DNA from: Oscillospiraceae bacterium
Lineage (GTDB): Bacteria > Bacillota > Clostridia > Oscillospirales > Ruminococcaceae
Direction: 5' to 3'
DNA length: 5,586 nt
Assembly (NCBI GenBank): GCA_017544185.1
Contig: JAFYEQ010000049.1
Span: 1-5,586, forward strand
Part shown: one piece after another, positions 5,137 through 5,586 of the stretch
How positions within the stretch are numbered: the stretch's first letter is position 1
Layout: each line of letters opens with the position of its first letter
The notes under the pieces: generated by a model
Databases searched by the model: none
Told to the model about the DNA's origin: nothing
Seen by the model: only the letters and a program-made list of their open reading frames with translations
Translations under genes and position numbers: made by a program

Positions 5137-5586
5137 ATGGATAGGTTTATGAGATATATAGATGACTTCAAGTTCATGATAGATCTGCCCGAGCAGCTGG
5201 ATGCGCTGGAAGGGTCCTCCGTGCCTCAGGCTCTGATGGCGATCGGTGTCACGGTCGTCGTAGTGCTCTTATTCGTCGGCCTGCTCATACTGATATTCTC
5301 GCTGGTGCTCAAGCTCAACAAGAGAATATTCAGAAGGCTGGAGCGAAAGCACGGCAAGCAGCTGCAGTTCCAGTTCATGGAAAAGGTAGTATCTATAGTG
5401 CTGTTCGTGGTGTGCATAATCCTTCCTCTGGCGGGAGACGATATACTCAAGTCCCTCCTCGGCAGTACCGCGGTCATAGCAGCCATCGTCGGCATCGCCG
5501 CCCAGGACGTACTGAAGGATATGTTCTCGGGGCTCCACATCAGCTTCTACAAGCCCTTTGACATAGCAGACCGCATAGAGCTGGAG
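5137..5586 (+). CDS. mscS: MscS-family mechanosensitive channel (3' end beyond window)
   Basis: 150 codons are visible with no stop. The ATG at 5137 is preferred because GGAG lies 9 nt upstream; in-frame ATGs at 5122 (no Shine-Dalgarno) and 5149 are alternatives. Counted from 5137: TM1 about 31-59 (Val/Leu-rich), TM2 about 82-99, and the pore-lining TM3 about 107-128. TM3 runs on into GIAAQDVLKDMFSGLHISFYKPFDIADRI, which aligns with the MscS signature GLALQ...LxNxxxG...RPFxxGD. This module lets solutes out when membrane tension rises after osmotic downshock. In Escherichia coli MscS the residue after the TM3 Gln is the hinge Gly113; here it is Asp124, while the second kink glycine is kept as Gly132. 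The cytoplasmic cage domain lies outside the window. Confidence 0.92.
   Translation, partial: MDRFMRYIDDFKFMIDLPEQLDALEGSSVPQALMAIGVTVVVVLLFVGLLILIFSLVLKLNKRIFRRLERKHGKQLQFQFMEKVVSIVLFVVCIILPLAGDDILKSLLGSTAVIAAIVGIAAQDVLKDMFSGLHISFYKPFDIADRIELE

Noticed and set aside
1..5586. CRISPR array, tRNA, rRNA, insertion sequence or transposase
   Set aside because: No regularly spaced direct repeats of suitable length, no cloverleaf or rRNA-like tract, no transposase motifs or terminal inverted repeats were seen on either strand.

Overview
The window looks like a moderate-GC gut Firmicute of the Clostridia, most likely Ruminococcus or a close relative. This is inferred from several signs. The first gene encodes a beta-helix and InlB-type surface protein ending in the helical YGAYAANYF-like segment common in secreted proteins of that group. 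A secreted protein with choline-binding-like repeats lies nearby. The small heat-shock gene carries a CIRCE operator, and the promoters are canonical sigma-A type with strong Shine-Dalgarno sites. No search was run, so the genus is a guess.

Left part (1-2842, + strand): the 3' portion of a large extracellular, adhesin-like gene, whose reading frame is already open at base 1. It is followed after 16 bp by a 41-codon gene for a very acidic peptide, MTDTYVSPEIEV..., with its own ribosome binding site. The two probably share a transcript. The 3' flank holds four tandem GGGRCRA heptamers that also form a G-quadruplex motif. A strong hairpin at 3019-3049 separates this unit from the convergent gene that follows.

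Middle (3054-3986, - strand): a 310-residue exported protein of unknown function. It has a signal peptide, an unrecognised central domain and C-terminal cell-wall-binding-type repeats. Its divergent upstream region is shared with the heat-shock gene.

Right part (4128-4769, + strand): a complete small heat-shock (Hsp20) transcription unit. It has a perfect-spacing TTGACA-17-TATAAT promoter with a CIRCE (HrcA) operator over the -35 box. A roughly 105-nt leader can fold so that the Shine-Dalgarno is base-paired, making it a candidate RNA thermometer. The coding sequence is followed by a strong rho-independent terminator. Together these suggest control of one chaperone at both transcription and translation.

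Far right (4770-5586): 367 bp without a convincing gene. It contains a second good promoter (TTGACT-17-TAAAAT), heptamer-like low-complexity tracts, a GNRA-capped hairpin and a TATAAT box followed by an inverted repeat. It leads into the 5' part of an MscS-family mechanosensitive channel gene that runs off the window. Apart from Hsp20, the products are surface or membrane proteins. The strongest leads for new biology are the Hsp20 leader fold and the small acidic peptide gene.
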